In this document: positions 55,549-64,000 of the stretch, one piece after another | Position numbering within the stretch: the stretch's first letter is position 1 | Layout: every line of letters starts with the position of its first letter | Source: Muriicola jejuensis | GTDB taxonomy: Bacteria > Bacteroidota > Bacteroidia > Flavobacteriales > Flavobacteriaceae | DNA length: 64,000 bases | Reading direction: 5' to 3' | Assembly (NCBI RefSeq): GCF_010671595.1 | Contig: NZ_JAABOP010000006.1 | Span: forward strand, 1 to 64,000 | Translations under genes and position numbers: made by a program | The notes under the pieces: model-generated | What the model was told of the DNA's origin: nothing | What the model saw: the letters and a program-made list of their open reading frames with translations, nothing else | The model's database searches: none

Positions 55549-56613
55549 ATGCTAGATTACCTTGTAGTGGGCCTTGGCCTGGCAGGCATTTCCTTTTGCG
55601 AGACACTGGAACAGAACGGAAGGTCATTCCGCGTGGTCACAGACGACTCTCAAAAGGCTTCCACCGTTGCAGGGGGGCTCTACAATCCGGTCATCCTCAA
55701 ACGCTTCACCCTTTCCTGGAAAGCCCATGAACAACTCCCGCTGCTGCGTCCTTTTTACACCGGACTCGAGGAAAAACTCGGGGTACCCCTGGACTTTCCC
55801 CTTCGGGTCCTGAGGCGCTTTGCGAGCACGGAAGAGCAGAATGGCTGGTTCGAGGCCTCGGACAGACCAGGACTCGGCCCCCTGCTTTCCACCGATCTTA
55901 TTAAGAATACCAACCCGGTCATCGATGCTCCTTTCGGATATGGAGAAGTACTGGATACGGGAAGGCTCGATACAGAACTCCTGCAGCAGGCCTACCGGAA
56001 GTATCTCACTAGAAGAAACCTTCTGGTGGCAGAAACCTTCGACTTTGACGCCCTTGTGTTCACTGATGCGGGGGTGGCCTACAAAGGTGTGGAGGCAAGG
56101 CAGATCGTATTTGCCATGGGCTTTGGGCTAAAACAGGACCCCTTTTTTAATTATTTGCCCCTCAATGGGACCAAAGGAGAGCTGCTCACCATCAGGGCGC
56201 CTGAACTAAAGGAAAGTCGGGTTATCAAATCCGCAGTCTTTATCATCCCCCTGGGGGAAGACCTCTACCGGATCGGCGCGACCTATAAGTGGCAGGACAA
56301 GACCCATTTGCCGACACGGGAAGCCCGTGAAGAGCTGGAAACCAAACTGAGGACCTTTCTCCGATGTGAATACGAGGTGGTGGACCATGTGGCAGGGGTA
56401 CGTCCTACAGTGGCAGACCGCAGGCCCCTCCTGGGGAGGCACCCTGTTCACAAGGACCTGTACGTGCTGAACGGTTTTGGTTCCAGGGGGGTCATGATCG
56501 CCCCTTTTGCCTCCAAAGTGCTCTGCCAATTCATAGAGGAAGGGAAGGAACTCCCTTCCGAGATGGATATTTCAAGGTTCAGGAAGCGTTTCGGGAAGCA
56601 GAACCCTTCCTGA
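55549..56613 (+). CDS. FAD-dependent oxidoreductase (DAO family)
   Basis: A 354-residue flavoprotein of the D-amino-acid oxidase/glycine oxidase superfamily. The N-terminal dinucleotide-binding motif LDYLVVGLGLAGISFCETL and the C-terminal VLNGFGSRGVMIAPFASKVL flavin contact are present, along with GVRPTVADRRPLLG. It likely oxidises an amine or amino acid; the substrate is unknown. No signal peptide, so cytoplasmic. Its last 35 bases overlap the convergent DUF983 gene. Confidence 0.88.
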   Translation: MLDYLVVGLGLAGISFCETLEQNGRSFRVVTDDSQKASTVAGGLYNPVILKRFTLSWKAHEQLPLLRPFYTGLEEKLGVPLDFPLRVLRRFASTEEQNGWFEASDRPGLGPLLSTDLIKNTNPVIDAPFGYGEVLDTGRLDTELLQQAYRKYLTRRNLLVAETFDFDALVFTDAGVAYKGVEARQIVFAMGFGLKQDPFFNYLPLNGTKGELLTIRAPELKESRVIKSAVFIIPLGEDLYRIGATYKWQDKTHLPTREAREELETKLRTFLRCEYEVVDHVAGVRPTVADRRPLLGRHPVHKDLYVLNGFGSRGVMIAPFASKVLCQFIEEGKELPSEMDISRFRKRFGKQNPS

Positions 56614-56986
56614 GTATGGCAGGATCATAATGCATAAAGAGATTGATCCAGATGTTCCTGGACAGGCGGATGATTACCGGAAGGAATACGACCAGGGTCC
56701 CTATGATACTCAGAAAGGTCTGTAGCAGGGTGGCCCCGAGCAACAGGAAGGAGATGACGAAGGCTGCCACAGCAAAGGCGATACCCACCGCATAGCTCAC
56801 ATACATGGCCCCGTAGAAGAAGGAGGGTTCTATCTTGTATTTCGTGTGGCAGTGAGAACAGCGTTCATGCATTTTGAAAAGGGATCCGAGGTGATATGGA
56901 TTCTTGTCCTCGTACATGCTCTCTAGATGGCACTTAGGGCAACTTCCTGTTAAAATGCTGTAGAGTTTGCCTCCTTTTTTTAACAT
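56579..56986 (-). CDS. DUF983 zinc-ribbon membrane protein
   Basis: A 135-residue protein from the ATG at 56986 (a TTG two codons upstream is possible). It starts with a zinc ribbon made of two CxxC pairs (GSCPKCHL and ERCSHCHTKY) and then two membrane helices (about 60-82 and 88-108), the DUF983 layout. The function of the family is not established. It overlaps the convergent oxidoreductase gene by 35 bases and is divergent from the ABC-F gene with a 63-base gap. Confidence 0.9.
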   Translation of the reverse strand: MLKKGGKLYSILTGSCPKCHLESMYEDKNPYHLGSLFKMHERCSHCHTKYKIEPSFFYGAMYVSYAVGIAFAVAAFVISFLLLGATLLQTFLSIIGTLVVFLPVIIRLSRNIWINLFMHYDPAILRKGSASRNAS

Positions 56987-57049
56987 TTGCAAAACTTTTG
57001 GGCAAAGATACCTTATTGCCTGCCATTCTCTGTAAATCGGGTTACAATC

Positions 57050-58966
57050 ATGTTAAATGTGCACAATCTTTCTGTCTCCTTCTCAGGGGAATACCTGTTC
57101 GAGGAAATCTCCTTCCGATTGCACCCGGGAGACCGTATCGGACTCATCGGAAGGAACGGCGCAGGGAAGTCGACCCTCCTGAAACTCCTCTCCGGAGACA
57201 TGGCCCCGGATTCAGGGACCATTGCCTCGGACAAGGACCTGAACATAGGTTTCCTGAGGCAGGATATCGATTTTGAGGAGGGGAATACCGTGTTAGAGGA
57301 AGCCTACCAGGCTTTTGAGGCTCTCCAGGCCATAGAGCGCGACCTCGTCCACGTCAATGAGCAACTGGCGGAACGGACCGATTACGAAACCGATGGGTAT
57401 CACCAACTGATGGTAGATCTCAATGATCTCACGCACAGGTACGAGATCCTGGGGGGCTATAATTATCAGGGGGAGACGGAAAAGATCCTGCTGGGACTCG
57501 GATTCAAAAGAGACGACTTCAACAAAAAGACCGATACTTTTTCCGGAGGGTGGAGGATGCGGATCGAACTTGCGAAACTCCTGCTGCAGAAGAATGATGT
57601 GCTGCTGCTGGATGAGCCTACGAACCACCTCGACATAGAATCCATCCTTTGGCTCGAGCAATTTCTCACGGCCTTTGCGGGGGCCGTGGTGATCGTCTCC
57701 CACGACAAGATGTTCCTCGACAATGTCACCAACCGCACCATTGAGATCTCCCTGGGGAGGATCTACGACTACAACAAGCCCTATTCCCAATTCCTGCTGC
57801 TAAGGGAGGAGATCAGGGAACAGCAGCTCAACGCCCTGAAGAACCAGGAACGGGAAATTCAGCAGGCAGAACGACTCATAGAAAAATTCAGGGCCAAGGC
57901 TTCCAAGGCCTCCATGGCCCAGTCCCTGATCAAGAAGCTCGACCGCATGGAGCGGATCGAGGTGGATCAGACCGATAACAGCGTGTTTAAGTTGAGGTTC
58001 CCGGTATCCGTGACACCCGGCAAGGTGGTGGCTGAGCTCGAAGGGGTCAGCAAACACTACGGCTCCAAGGAGGTCCTGAAGGATATCGACCTTTTGCTGG
58101 AAAGAGACAGTAAGACCGCCTTCGTGGGGCAGAACGGGCAGGGCAAGACCACCCTGGCCAGGATCCTGGTGGGGGAGCTGCCCTTCGAAGGGCATTTAAA
58201 ACTGGGTCATAATGTACAGATCGGGTATTTCGCCCAGAATCAGGCAGAATACCTCGATGGTAACAAGACGGTGCTGGACACCATGACGGACGCTGCCAAC
58301 GAAAGCAACCGGGCCAAGGTAAGGGACATCCTGGGCTCTTTTTTATTCAGTGGGGATGAGGTGGAGAAGTATGTAAAAGTCCTGTCAGGGGGCGAGCGAA
58401 ATCGCCTGGCACTGGCCAAAATGTTGTTGCAGCCCTTCAATGTACTGGTGATGGATGAGCCTACCAACCACCTCGACATAGCCTCCAAGAACGTGTTGAA
58501 ACAGGCACTCATCAATTTCCAGGGAACCCTGATCGTGGTCTCACATGACCGGGATTTCCTACAGGGGCTTACCAATAAGGTATACGAATTCAAGGACAAA
58601 AAGATCAGGGAGTATCTTGGGGATATCAATTTCTTTCTGTCTGAGCGCAAGGCCCAGGATTTCAGGGAGATCGAAAGGAAATCTCCGTCAACCCAGGAAA
58701 AAAGTACTGCCAAACCTGTTGGAAATCCCTATCGCGACCAGAAAAAGGCAAAGAGCCTGAAGAATAAGCTGAGCCAGGTGGAAAGCGAGATCGCCGCCCT
58801 GGAGAAAGAGATCTCCGAGATAGATCACGACCTGCTTATGAACTACGATGAGACCATAGCGCGGCCCGAATTCTTCGATCGCTATCAACAGAAGAAAAAA
58901 CGCCTGGAGACCCTTATGCAGCAATGGGAGGAGATCACCCTCAAGCTCGAGGAACAGGCCGGCTGA
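57050..58966 (+). CDS. ABC-F family ATPase
   Basis: A 638-residue soluble protein with two ABC domains and no membrane segment, starting at the ATG at 57050 (upstream extension discounted because it reads through the divergent gene's promoter). Walker A motifs are GRNGAGKST and GQNGQGKTT; signatures are SGGWRMRIEL and SGGERNRLAL; Walker B motifs precede DEPTNHLDI twice. An inter-domain arm (about 240-320) and a C-terminal coiled coil (about 565-635), as in Uup-type proteins, are present. ABC-F proteins act on the ribosome rather than in transport; the exact subtype cannot be fixed here. Confidence 0.95.
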   Translation: MLNVHNLSVSFSGEYLFEEISFRLHPGDRIGLIGRNGAGKSTLLKLLSGDMAPDSGTIASDKDLNIGFLRQDIDFEEGNTVLEEAYQAFEALQAIERDLVHVNEQLAERTDYETDGYHQLMVDLNDLTHRYEILGGYNYQGETEKILLGLGFKRDDFNKKTDTFSGGWRMRIELAKLLLQKNDVLLLDEPTNHLDIESILWLEQFLTAFAGAVVIVSHDKMFLDNVTNRTIEISLGRIYDYNKPYSQFLLLREEIREQQLNALKNQEREIQQAERLIEKFRAKASKASMAQSLIKKLDRMERIEVDQTDNSVFKLRFPVSVTPGKVVAELEGVSKHYGSKEVLKDIDLLLERDSKTAFVGQNGQGKTTLARILVGELPFEGHLKLGHNVQIGYFAQNQAEYLDGNKTVLDTMTDAANESNRAKVRDILGSFLFSGDEVEKYVKVLSGGERNRLALAKMLLQPFNVLVMDEPTNHLDIASKNVLKQALINFQGTLIVVSHDRDFLQGLTNKVYEFKDKKIREYLGDINFFLSERKAQDFREIERKSPSTQEKSTAKPVGNPYRDQKKAKSLKNKLSQVESEIAALEKEISEIDHDLLMNYDETIARPEFFDRYQQKKKRLETLMQQWEEITLKLEEQAG

Positions 58967-59146
58967 TCTCCTGTTTCATACCTTTTAGATCATATACCAC
59001 AAAAATCCCTGTTTTCACAACAAATACAGGCCGTTCATCGTTTTAATTAGAGTTTAATCCTTACTTTCCGGTATATTTGTAAGGTAATTCTTAGTTCTCC
59101 TATCAGATTTATTGTAAGCAGTAACGATGTATTTATAGGTAGCTCG

Positions 59147-60061
59147 ATGAAAAAAACACTAATCCTTTCGCTCTTCATGCTGACTTCCTGCCTTCTGGCC
59201 ACCGCTGAGGTATCCAGGAAGGAGAAAACGGCCCTGACAGACCTGTACGAAAGCACGAACGGGAAGGACTGGGTTCGCACATGGGACCTCAATGCTCCGG
59301 TGCATACCTGGTATGGCGTTAAGGTGGAAGATGACCACGTGGTGGAGATCAATCTCTTCAGAAATAACCTGCAGGGTGTATTGCCGGAAAGCCTCGGGAA
59401 ACTGGTCCACCTCAGGGTGCTCAACCTGGCATTCAACGGGCTCACCGGTGAATTGCCTGAAGGGATCGCACAGCTGCAAAACCTGGAGGTCATCAAAATA
59501 GAGATGAACCGATTCAAAGGCGACCTTCCTGAATCCCTTGGCAAATTATCCAATTTAAGGGAACTGACCGCCTTCAACAATTTCTTTACGGGCAGTATAC
59601 CCGAAAGTATGGGAGAGCTTACCCAACTGAAGGTACTCAACCTCTCCAGCAACAATCTTAAGGGGGCCATTCCTGAAACCTTGGGCAAACTTTCCAAATT
59701 AGAGAGCCTTGGGCTCTTCGAAAATACCCTGGAAGGTTCCATCCCCAGGGAGTTCGGAAAGTTAGTAGAACTCAAAGAACTCATTCTGGCCAACAATCAG
59801 CTAGACGGAGAGATCCCTGCAGAATTCAGTCAGCTTGCGAGCCTGGAGATTCTGCAGATTCAGAACAACAAGTTCAATTCCCTGAAAAACCTGGAAGGAA
59901 TGAATACCAAGCAGTTCCTGGTCTTTGACTATGACAAAAGCGATAGCAAATTGAACTTCAAGGAACTCGACTTTAAAAAATCACGTGTGGTGGAAACCAT
60001 GTTCGAGGATGATGTTCCGGAAGGAGGCAAGAAAAAGAATAATGATCCTGACCATAATTAG
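59147..60061 (+). CDS. Secreted leucine-rich-repeat protein
   Basis: A 304-residue protein with a signal peptide (about residues 1-20; a Cys in LTSCLLATAE makes a lipoprotein possible). A plant-type LRR cap follows (ALTDLYESTNGKDWVRTWDL) and then about eight repeats of the LxxLxxLxLxxNxLxGxIPxxLGxL type (for example LRVLNLAFNGLTGELPEGI and LKVLNLSSNNLKGAIPETLG). The tail is charged and lacks a type IX sorting domain. It likely binds proteins or glycans outside the inner membrane. A terminator follows at 60085. Confidence 0.9.
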   Translation: MKKTLILSLFMLTSCLLATAEVSRKEKTALTDLYESTNGKDWVRTWDLNAPVHTWYGVKVEDDHVVEINLFRNNLQGVLPESLGKLVHLRVLNLAFNGLTGELPEGIAQLQNLEVIKIEMNRFKGDLPESLGKLSNLRELTAFNNFFTGSIPESMGELTQLKVLNLSSNNLKGAIPETLGKLSKLESLGLFENTLEGSIPREFGKLVELKELILANNQLDGEIPAEFSQLASLEILQIQNNKFNSLKNLEGMNTKQFLVFDYDKSDSKLNFKELDFKKSRVVETMFEDDVPEGGKKKNNDPDHN

Positions 60062-60084
60062 TCAGATTTAAGTTGGTTAACTGT

Positions 60085-60117
60085 CAAAAAAGAGGTGTCC
60101 TGCACCTCTTTTTTTTG
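60085..60117 (+). terminator. Terminator of the LRR gene
   Basis: AAAAAAGAGGTG-TCCTG-CACCTCTTTTTTTT, a 6 bp GC-containing stem extended by A/T pairs with a long T-run, 24 bases after the LRR stop codon. Confidence 0.88.
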
Positions 60118-60225
60118 TTGAAGTGGGGCCGGGAAACCTTTAACACTTTAGGTTTTATTTAACTGTGGCCTAGTGATCTATTCTCTAGTTTTGTAGCTTC
60201 AAACAACCCAATTGAACCTTTTTGG

Positions 60226-61377
60226 ATGAGAAAAATTATACTCTATTCCCTTGGAGTCATTATCCTGGTCCTCGCCGTTTTTGTGGCCTACCTCCTGGTA
60301 ACCGCTGAGGAGGAGAAACGCCCTGTGGCACGCAGAGAAGTAAAGACAGTATTCGTGGATACGGTGGTCAACAGGACCATCCCCATAGTGATCCCTGCCA
60401 ATGGGAATCTGGCGGCCAAGGAAAGGGTTGAGATCTATTCCGAGGTACAGGGGATATTCCGCTCCAGCAGCCATCCCTTTAAACCGGGTCAGGCCTTCAG
60501 GAAAGGCGAGGTACTATTGAGAATTGATGCAGATGAATACGCGGCCTCTGTGCAAAGTGCCAAGAGCAACCTGTACAACCTGATCACTGCAGCCATGCCT
60601 GATCTCAGGTTGGATTACCCGGAAGATTATCCGAAATGGCAGGCATACCTGTCTGCATTCGACATGGAAAAAAGCACACCGGACCTTCCCGAGATCACCT
60701 CCGAGAAAGAGCGCTATTTCATTAGTGGCCGCAACATTCTCACTACCTATTACAATGTGAAGAATCTCGAAAGGAGGCTTTCGAAATACATACTCAGGGC
60801 GCCCTTTAACGGTGTTCTGACCGAAGCCTTAGTCACCGAGGGAAGCCTGATCCGCCCAGGGCAAAAACTGGGTGCGTTCATCAACCCGGAGGTCTACGAA
60901 TTACAGGTGGCCGTTAACAAGTCTTACAGCGACTTCCTGAAAGTAGGGGAGGAAGTAGCCCTCGAAAACCTGGAAGGCACTCAGCAGTTCAGAGGCAAGG
61001 TCGCCCGGATCAACGCCGCCGTGAATCAGGAATCACAAACCGTTTCTGTCTTTATCGATGTGAAGGATGAGAGAGTGAAGGAAGGGATGTACCTGGAAGC
61101 ACAAATAGAAGGCAGAAGTGAGGAAAACGCCTTTGAGATTTCGAGAAAACTCCTGAATGACCAGAAGGAACTCTTTGTGGTAAAGGACAGCATCCTGGAT
61201 GTACTCGAGGTAACACCTGTGTATTTTTCAGATAAGACGGCTATCCTCAAGGGTGTTGAGGAAGGTACGGTGATCCTGTCGCGCCCGGTACCGGGTGCCT
61301 ATGCGGGGATGGTGGTAAGGGCTTACAGGGATACTACCAACCTGGCCTCGGCTCAAGAAATCAATCCGATCCAATAA
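60226..61377 (+). CDS. RND efflux periplasmic adaptor
   Basis: A 383-residue membrane fusion protein with an N-terminal helix (about residues 5-25) anchoring it to the inner membrane. It has a lipoyl-like/beta-barrel core split by a helical hairpin: VEIYSEVQGIFRSS, RAPFNGVLTEALVTEGSLIRPGQKL and the barrel strand KVARINAAVNQESQTVSVFIDV. It joins the RND pump encoded 1 base downstream to an outer-membrane channel. The matching TolC-like gene is not in the window. Confidence 0.93.
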   Translation: MRKIILYSLGVIILVLAVFVAYLLVTAEEEKRPVARREVKTVFVDTVVNRTIPIVIPANGNLAAKERVEIYSEVQGIFRSSSHPFKPGQAFRKGEVLLRIDADEYAASVQSAKSNLYNLITAAMPDLRLDYPEDYPKWQAYLSAFDMEKSTPDLPEITSEKERYFISGRNILTTYYNVKNLERRLSKYILRAPFNGVLTEALVTEGSLIRPGQKLGAFINPEVYELQVAVNKSYSDFLKVGEEVALENLEGTQQFRGKVARINAAVNQESQTVSVFIDVKDERVKEGMYLEAQIEGRSEENAFEISRKLLNDQKELFVVKDSILDVLEVTPVYFSDKTAILKGVEEGTVILSRPVPGAYAGMVVRAYRDTTNLASAQEINPIQ

Positions 61378-61378
61378 C

Positions 61379-64000
61379 ATGCGAAAGATCATAGGTTATT
61401 TTATCAGGTTCGATGTCGCAGTGAATGTGATCATCCTCGCCTTTGTGGTGTTCGGTATCCTGGGCGCCTTGCGGATGAGGTCCTCTTTTTTCCCTCTGAT
61501 AGACTCCCAGATTATCACGATCAGCATCAATTACCCCGGTGCCGCCCCTCAGGAGATAGAGGAGGGGGTGGTCCTCAAAATAGAGGACAACCTGAAAGGC
61601 CTGGTGGGGATAGAAAGGGTTACCTCCACCTCCCGGGAGAATGGGGGTAGTATTACCGTGGAGATCGATTCCGATGAGGATATCGATGTCATCCTGACCG
61701 AGGTTAAGAACGCCGTGGACCGGGTCCCTAACTTCCCAGGGGGGATGGAACCCCTGGTAGTAGCCAAACAGGAAACCATCCGGCCCACCATCAGTTTTGC
61801 TGTTAATGGGAAGGGAATCGCCCTCTCCAACCTAAAGCAGATCACCCGCAAGATAGAATACGACCTAAGGGCCATGGACGGGATCTCCCAGATCGAGATC
61901 ACCGGATACCCTGAAGAGGAAATAGAGATCGCTGTAAGGGAAAGGGACCTGCTCGCCTACAACCTTACCTTCCAGGAAGTGGCCCAGGCTGTCGGACAAA
62001 CCAACATCCTTACCACAGGGGGCGAAATCAAGACGGAACAGGAGGACTACCTGATTCGGGCCAGAAATCGTTCCTACTACGGGGATGAACTCAACAACCT
62101 GGTGGTTCGTTCGGATGCCAGTGGAAATATCATTCGCCTGAGGGATGTGGCCGAAGTGAGGGACCGGTTCTCAGAGACCCCCAACGTTAGTTACTTCAAC
62201 GGGAATCTCTCTGTAAACGTGCAGGTGAGCAACACCAACAATGAAGATCTTATTCCCACTGCGGATAAGATCAACGAATACATCGAGAACTACAATGCCA
62301 CCCATAACAACGTCCATCTGGATGTGGTCTCAGACGCTTCGATCTCCCTCAAGCAAAGGACAGCCCTCCTGATCGAGAACGGGGCCATCGGGATCCTGCT
62401 GGTCCTGTTGTTCCTCTCTTTCTTTTTGAATACCAGGCTGGCATTCTGGGTGGCCTTCGGTCTGCCCATCTCCTTCCTGGGGATGTTCATCTTTGCTGCC
62501 ATGTTCTCCGTGACCATCAACATCCTTTCCCTCTTTGGAATGATCATCGTGATAGGTATTTTGGTGGATGACGGGATCGTGATCTCCGAGAACATCTACC
62601 AGCACTACGAAAAAGGGAAGTCGCCCGTACAGGCCGCTATAGACGGGACGGTTGAGGTGATTCCTCCCATCCTATCCGCCATCCTCACCACGATTCTGGC
62701 CTTTTCCACGTTTCTGTTCCTCGACAGCCGGATCGGAGAATTCTTCGGGGAAGTGTCTACGGTCGTGATCCTGACCCTCACGGTCTCCCTCTTTGAAGCC
62801 TTGATCATCTTACCGGCACACATTGCTCATTCCAAGGCCCTGGTACGCCAAACCCCTGAGGAAATGGAGAACCAATCCGGAGTAGACAGGGTCTTTGCGA
62901 AACTCAGGACGTTTAACAAAATAGGAGACCGTGTGATGACCTACCTCAGGGATACTCTTTACAGCCCGGCACTGCACTTCGTACTTAACCACAGGTTCAT
63001 CAGTTTTTCCATCTTTACCGGATTGCTGGTGATTACGATAGCGTCCATTATGTCGGGTATCGTCCGGGTGACCATCTTTCCTAGTTTGGCTAGTGATCAG
63101 GTCAGTATAGAACTGCTCATGCCCGAAGGTACCAACCCCGAGATCACGGAAGATATCATCTCCAGGGTGGAGGCAGCCGCATGGAGGGTGAACGATGATT
63201 TTACGGCCCGGCAAAGCGGGAATCTACAGGTCGTGGAGAATATTATAAAACGCGTGGGACCCGGAAATAACAAGGCCTCCCTTCGGGTGAACCTTCTTCC
63301 CGGGGAGGAGCGGGATTTCCCGTCCCCTGAGATCACCAATGCCATTCGGGAAGAAGTAGGGGAGGTCTACGGGGTGGAGCGCCTCACTTTCGGATCGGGT
63401 GGAAATTTCGGGGGTAGCCCGGTTTCCATTGCCTTGCTGGGCAACGACAATGAGCAATTAGAGAGTGCCAAAGAAGAATTGCGCGCCTACCTCCAAAACA
63501 ACACTAAGCTCAGGGATGTCACGGATACAGATCCGGAAGGGATCAAGGAACTCGACATAGAACTCAAGGAGAATGCCTATGCACTGGGGCTCAACCTGCA
63601 GTCGGTCATGAGCCAGGTCCGCGCCGGTTTCTTCGGTGCCCAGGCTCAGAGATTCCAGAGAGGGCAGGACGAAATACGGGTATGGGTGCGATATGACCGT
63701 TCCAATCGTTCGAGTATCTCCGACCTGGATGACATGAGGATCCTAACCCCTACCGGGCAAAGGGTACCTTTTTCAGAGATCGCCACCTATACCATCGCCC
63801 GAGGGGACGAATCCATCAGCCATTTAGACGGGCAGAGGGAGATCAGGGTGGAAGCCGATCTCGAAAACCCGAACGAAAGTGCGACAGACGTCCTCTTTGA
63901 CGTACAACAGAACTTTATCCCGGGTCTAATGGCTAAGTACCCGTCTCTCTCTGTGTCATACGAAGGCCAGAATAGGGAAGCCCAGAAATTGTCGCGTTCT
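61379..64000 (+). CDS. RND-family efflux permease (partial)
   Basis: The first 874 residues of a pump that runs off the right edge. It opens MRKIIGYFIRFDVAVNVIILAF, then FFPLIDSQIITISINYPGAAPQEIEEGV, the hallmark RND start. The first cluster of membrane helices follows at about residues 335-480, including FGMIIVIGILVDDGIVISENIYQHYEKG, whose paired acidic residues lie at the proton-relay position. A second periplasmic loop follows. It shares a transcript with the adaptor gene 1 base upstream. The substrate is not deducible; the sequence is more like the hydrophobic-compound (HAE) branch than the metal branch. Confidence 0.93.
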   Translation, partial: MRKIIGYFIRFDVAVNVIILAFVVFGILGALRMRSSFFPLIDSQIITISINYPGAAPQEIEEGVVLKIEDNLKGLVGIERVTSTSRENGGSITVEIDSDEDIDVILTEVKNAVDRVPNFPGGMEPLVVAKQETIRPTISFAVNGKGIALSNLKQITRKIEYDLRAMDGISQIEITGYPEEEIEIAVRERDLLAYNLTFQEVAQAVGQTNILTTGGEIKTEQEDYLIRARNRSYYGDELNNLVVRSDASGNIIRLRDVAEVRDRFSETPNVSYFNGNLSVNVQVSNTNNEDLIPTADKINEYIENYNATHNNVHLDVVSDASISLKQRTALLIENGAIGILLVLLFLSFFLNTRLAFWVAFGLPISFLGMFIFAAMFSVTINILSLFGMIIVIGILVDDGIVISENIYQHYEKGKSPVQAAIDGTVEVIPPILSAILTTILAFSTFLFLDSRIGEFFGEVSTVVILTLTVSLFEALIILPAHIAHSKALVRQTPEEMENQSGVDRVFAKLRTFNKIGDRVMTYLRDTLYSPALHFVLNHRFISFSIFTGLLVITIASIMSGIVRVTIFPSLASDQVSIELLMPEGTNPEITEDIISRVEAAAWRVNDDFTARQSGNLQVVENIIKRVGPGNNKASLRVNLLPGEERDFPSPEITNAIREEVGEVYGVERLTFGSGGNFGGSPVSIALLGNDNEQLESAKEELRAYLQNNTKLRDVTDTDPEGIKELDIELKENAYALGLNLQSVMSQVRAGFFGAQAQRFQRGQDEIRVWVRYDRSNRSSISDLDDMRILTPTGQRVPFSEIATYTIARGDESISHLDGQREIRVEADLENPNESATDVLFDVQQNFIPGLMAKYPSLSVSYEGQNREAQKLSRS

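Noticed and set aside
59147-60061. LRR protein as a type IX secreted surface protein
   Set aside because: No C-terminal sorting domain is visible.

Overview
The window comes from a flavobacterium (phylum Bacteroidota, most likely family Flavobacteriaceae). It carries gldKLMN of gliding motility and type IX secretion, a class II HMG-CoA reductase with a GHMP kinase, Bacteroidota-type SecG and LptE genes in one operon with miaB and a sigma-54 activator, and TANNTTTG-type -7 boxes. The genus cannot be fixed from sequence alone. Nearly all of 5.2-64 kb is compact core chromosome of moderate GC.

The exception is the left 4.3 kb. This is a visibly AT-rich array of small genes, all on the minus strand, separated by six near-identical 125-126 bp repeats (family A) and one unrelated 133 bp repeat (family B). 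Every one of the seven complete units begins and ends with a 7 bp core, and the two cores of a unit are perfect reverse complements of each other while differing between units. That is the signature of integron gene cassettes with attC sites. The array ends at a lone core site (4233-4239) next to a chromosomal-looking tyrosine recombinase gene (4267-5211). The recombinase lacks the IntI-specific insertion and points in the same direction as the cassettes. One cassette is present twice with a single silent difference, but with clearly different attC sites. I regard this as the most interesting system in the window: an integron-like cassette array in Bacteroidota with a non-canonical recombinase.

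Layout: 1-4266 cassette array; 4267-5211 recombinase; 5291-5752 small membrane protein; 5.9-6.3 kb hairpins, tRNA-Phe and a decayed tRNA-Phe copy broken by palindromes; 6.4-14.1 kb plus-strand run coaX, outer-membrane protein, TPR protein, lptC, CBS-domain protein, ppiD-like foldase; 14.2-16.4 kb mevalonate-pathway pair (minus); 16.6-21.9 kb peptide use (DPP-IV peptidase and two POT transporters); 21.9-26.8 kb minus-strand comEC-like, NlpC/P60, lpxB, small membrane protein, surE; 27-31 kb tail-specific protease, msrA/msrB, secreted nuclease; 31-36.7 kb cell-shape cluster mreB-mreC-mreD-mrdA-rodA; purH, a GAF protein, groESL; 41-45.6 kb miaB - sigma-54 activator - lptE - TPR - secG; an LVIVD lipoprotein; topA, an arginase-fold protein missing metal ligands, gldKLMN; then an FAD oxidoreductase, a DUF983 protein, an ABC-F ATPase, an LRR protein and the start of an RND efflux system that runs off the right edge.

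Other points worth a second look are a sigma-54-like promoter in front of groES, the arginase-like pseudoenzyme upstream of gldK, a possible leaderless transcript for the FAD oxidoreductase, and the palindrome-invaded tRNA copy.
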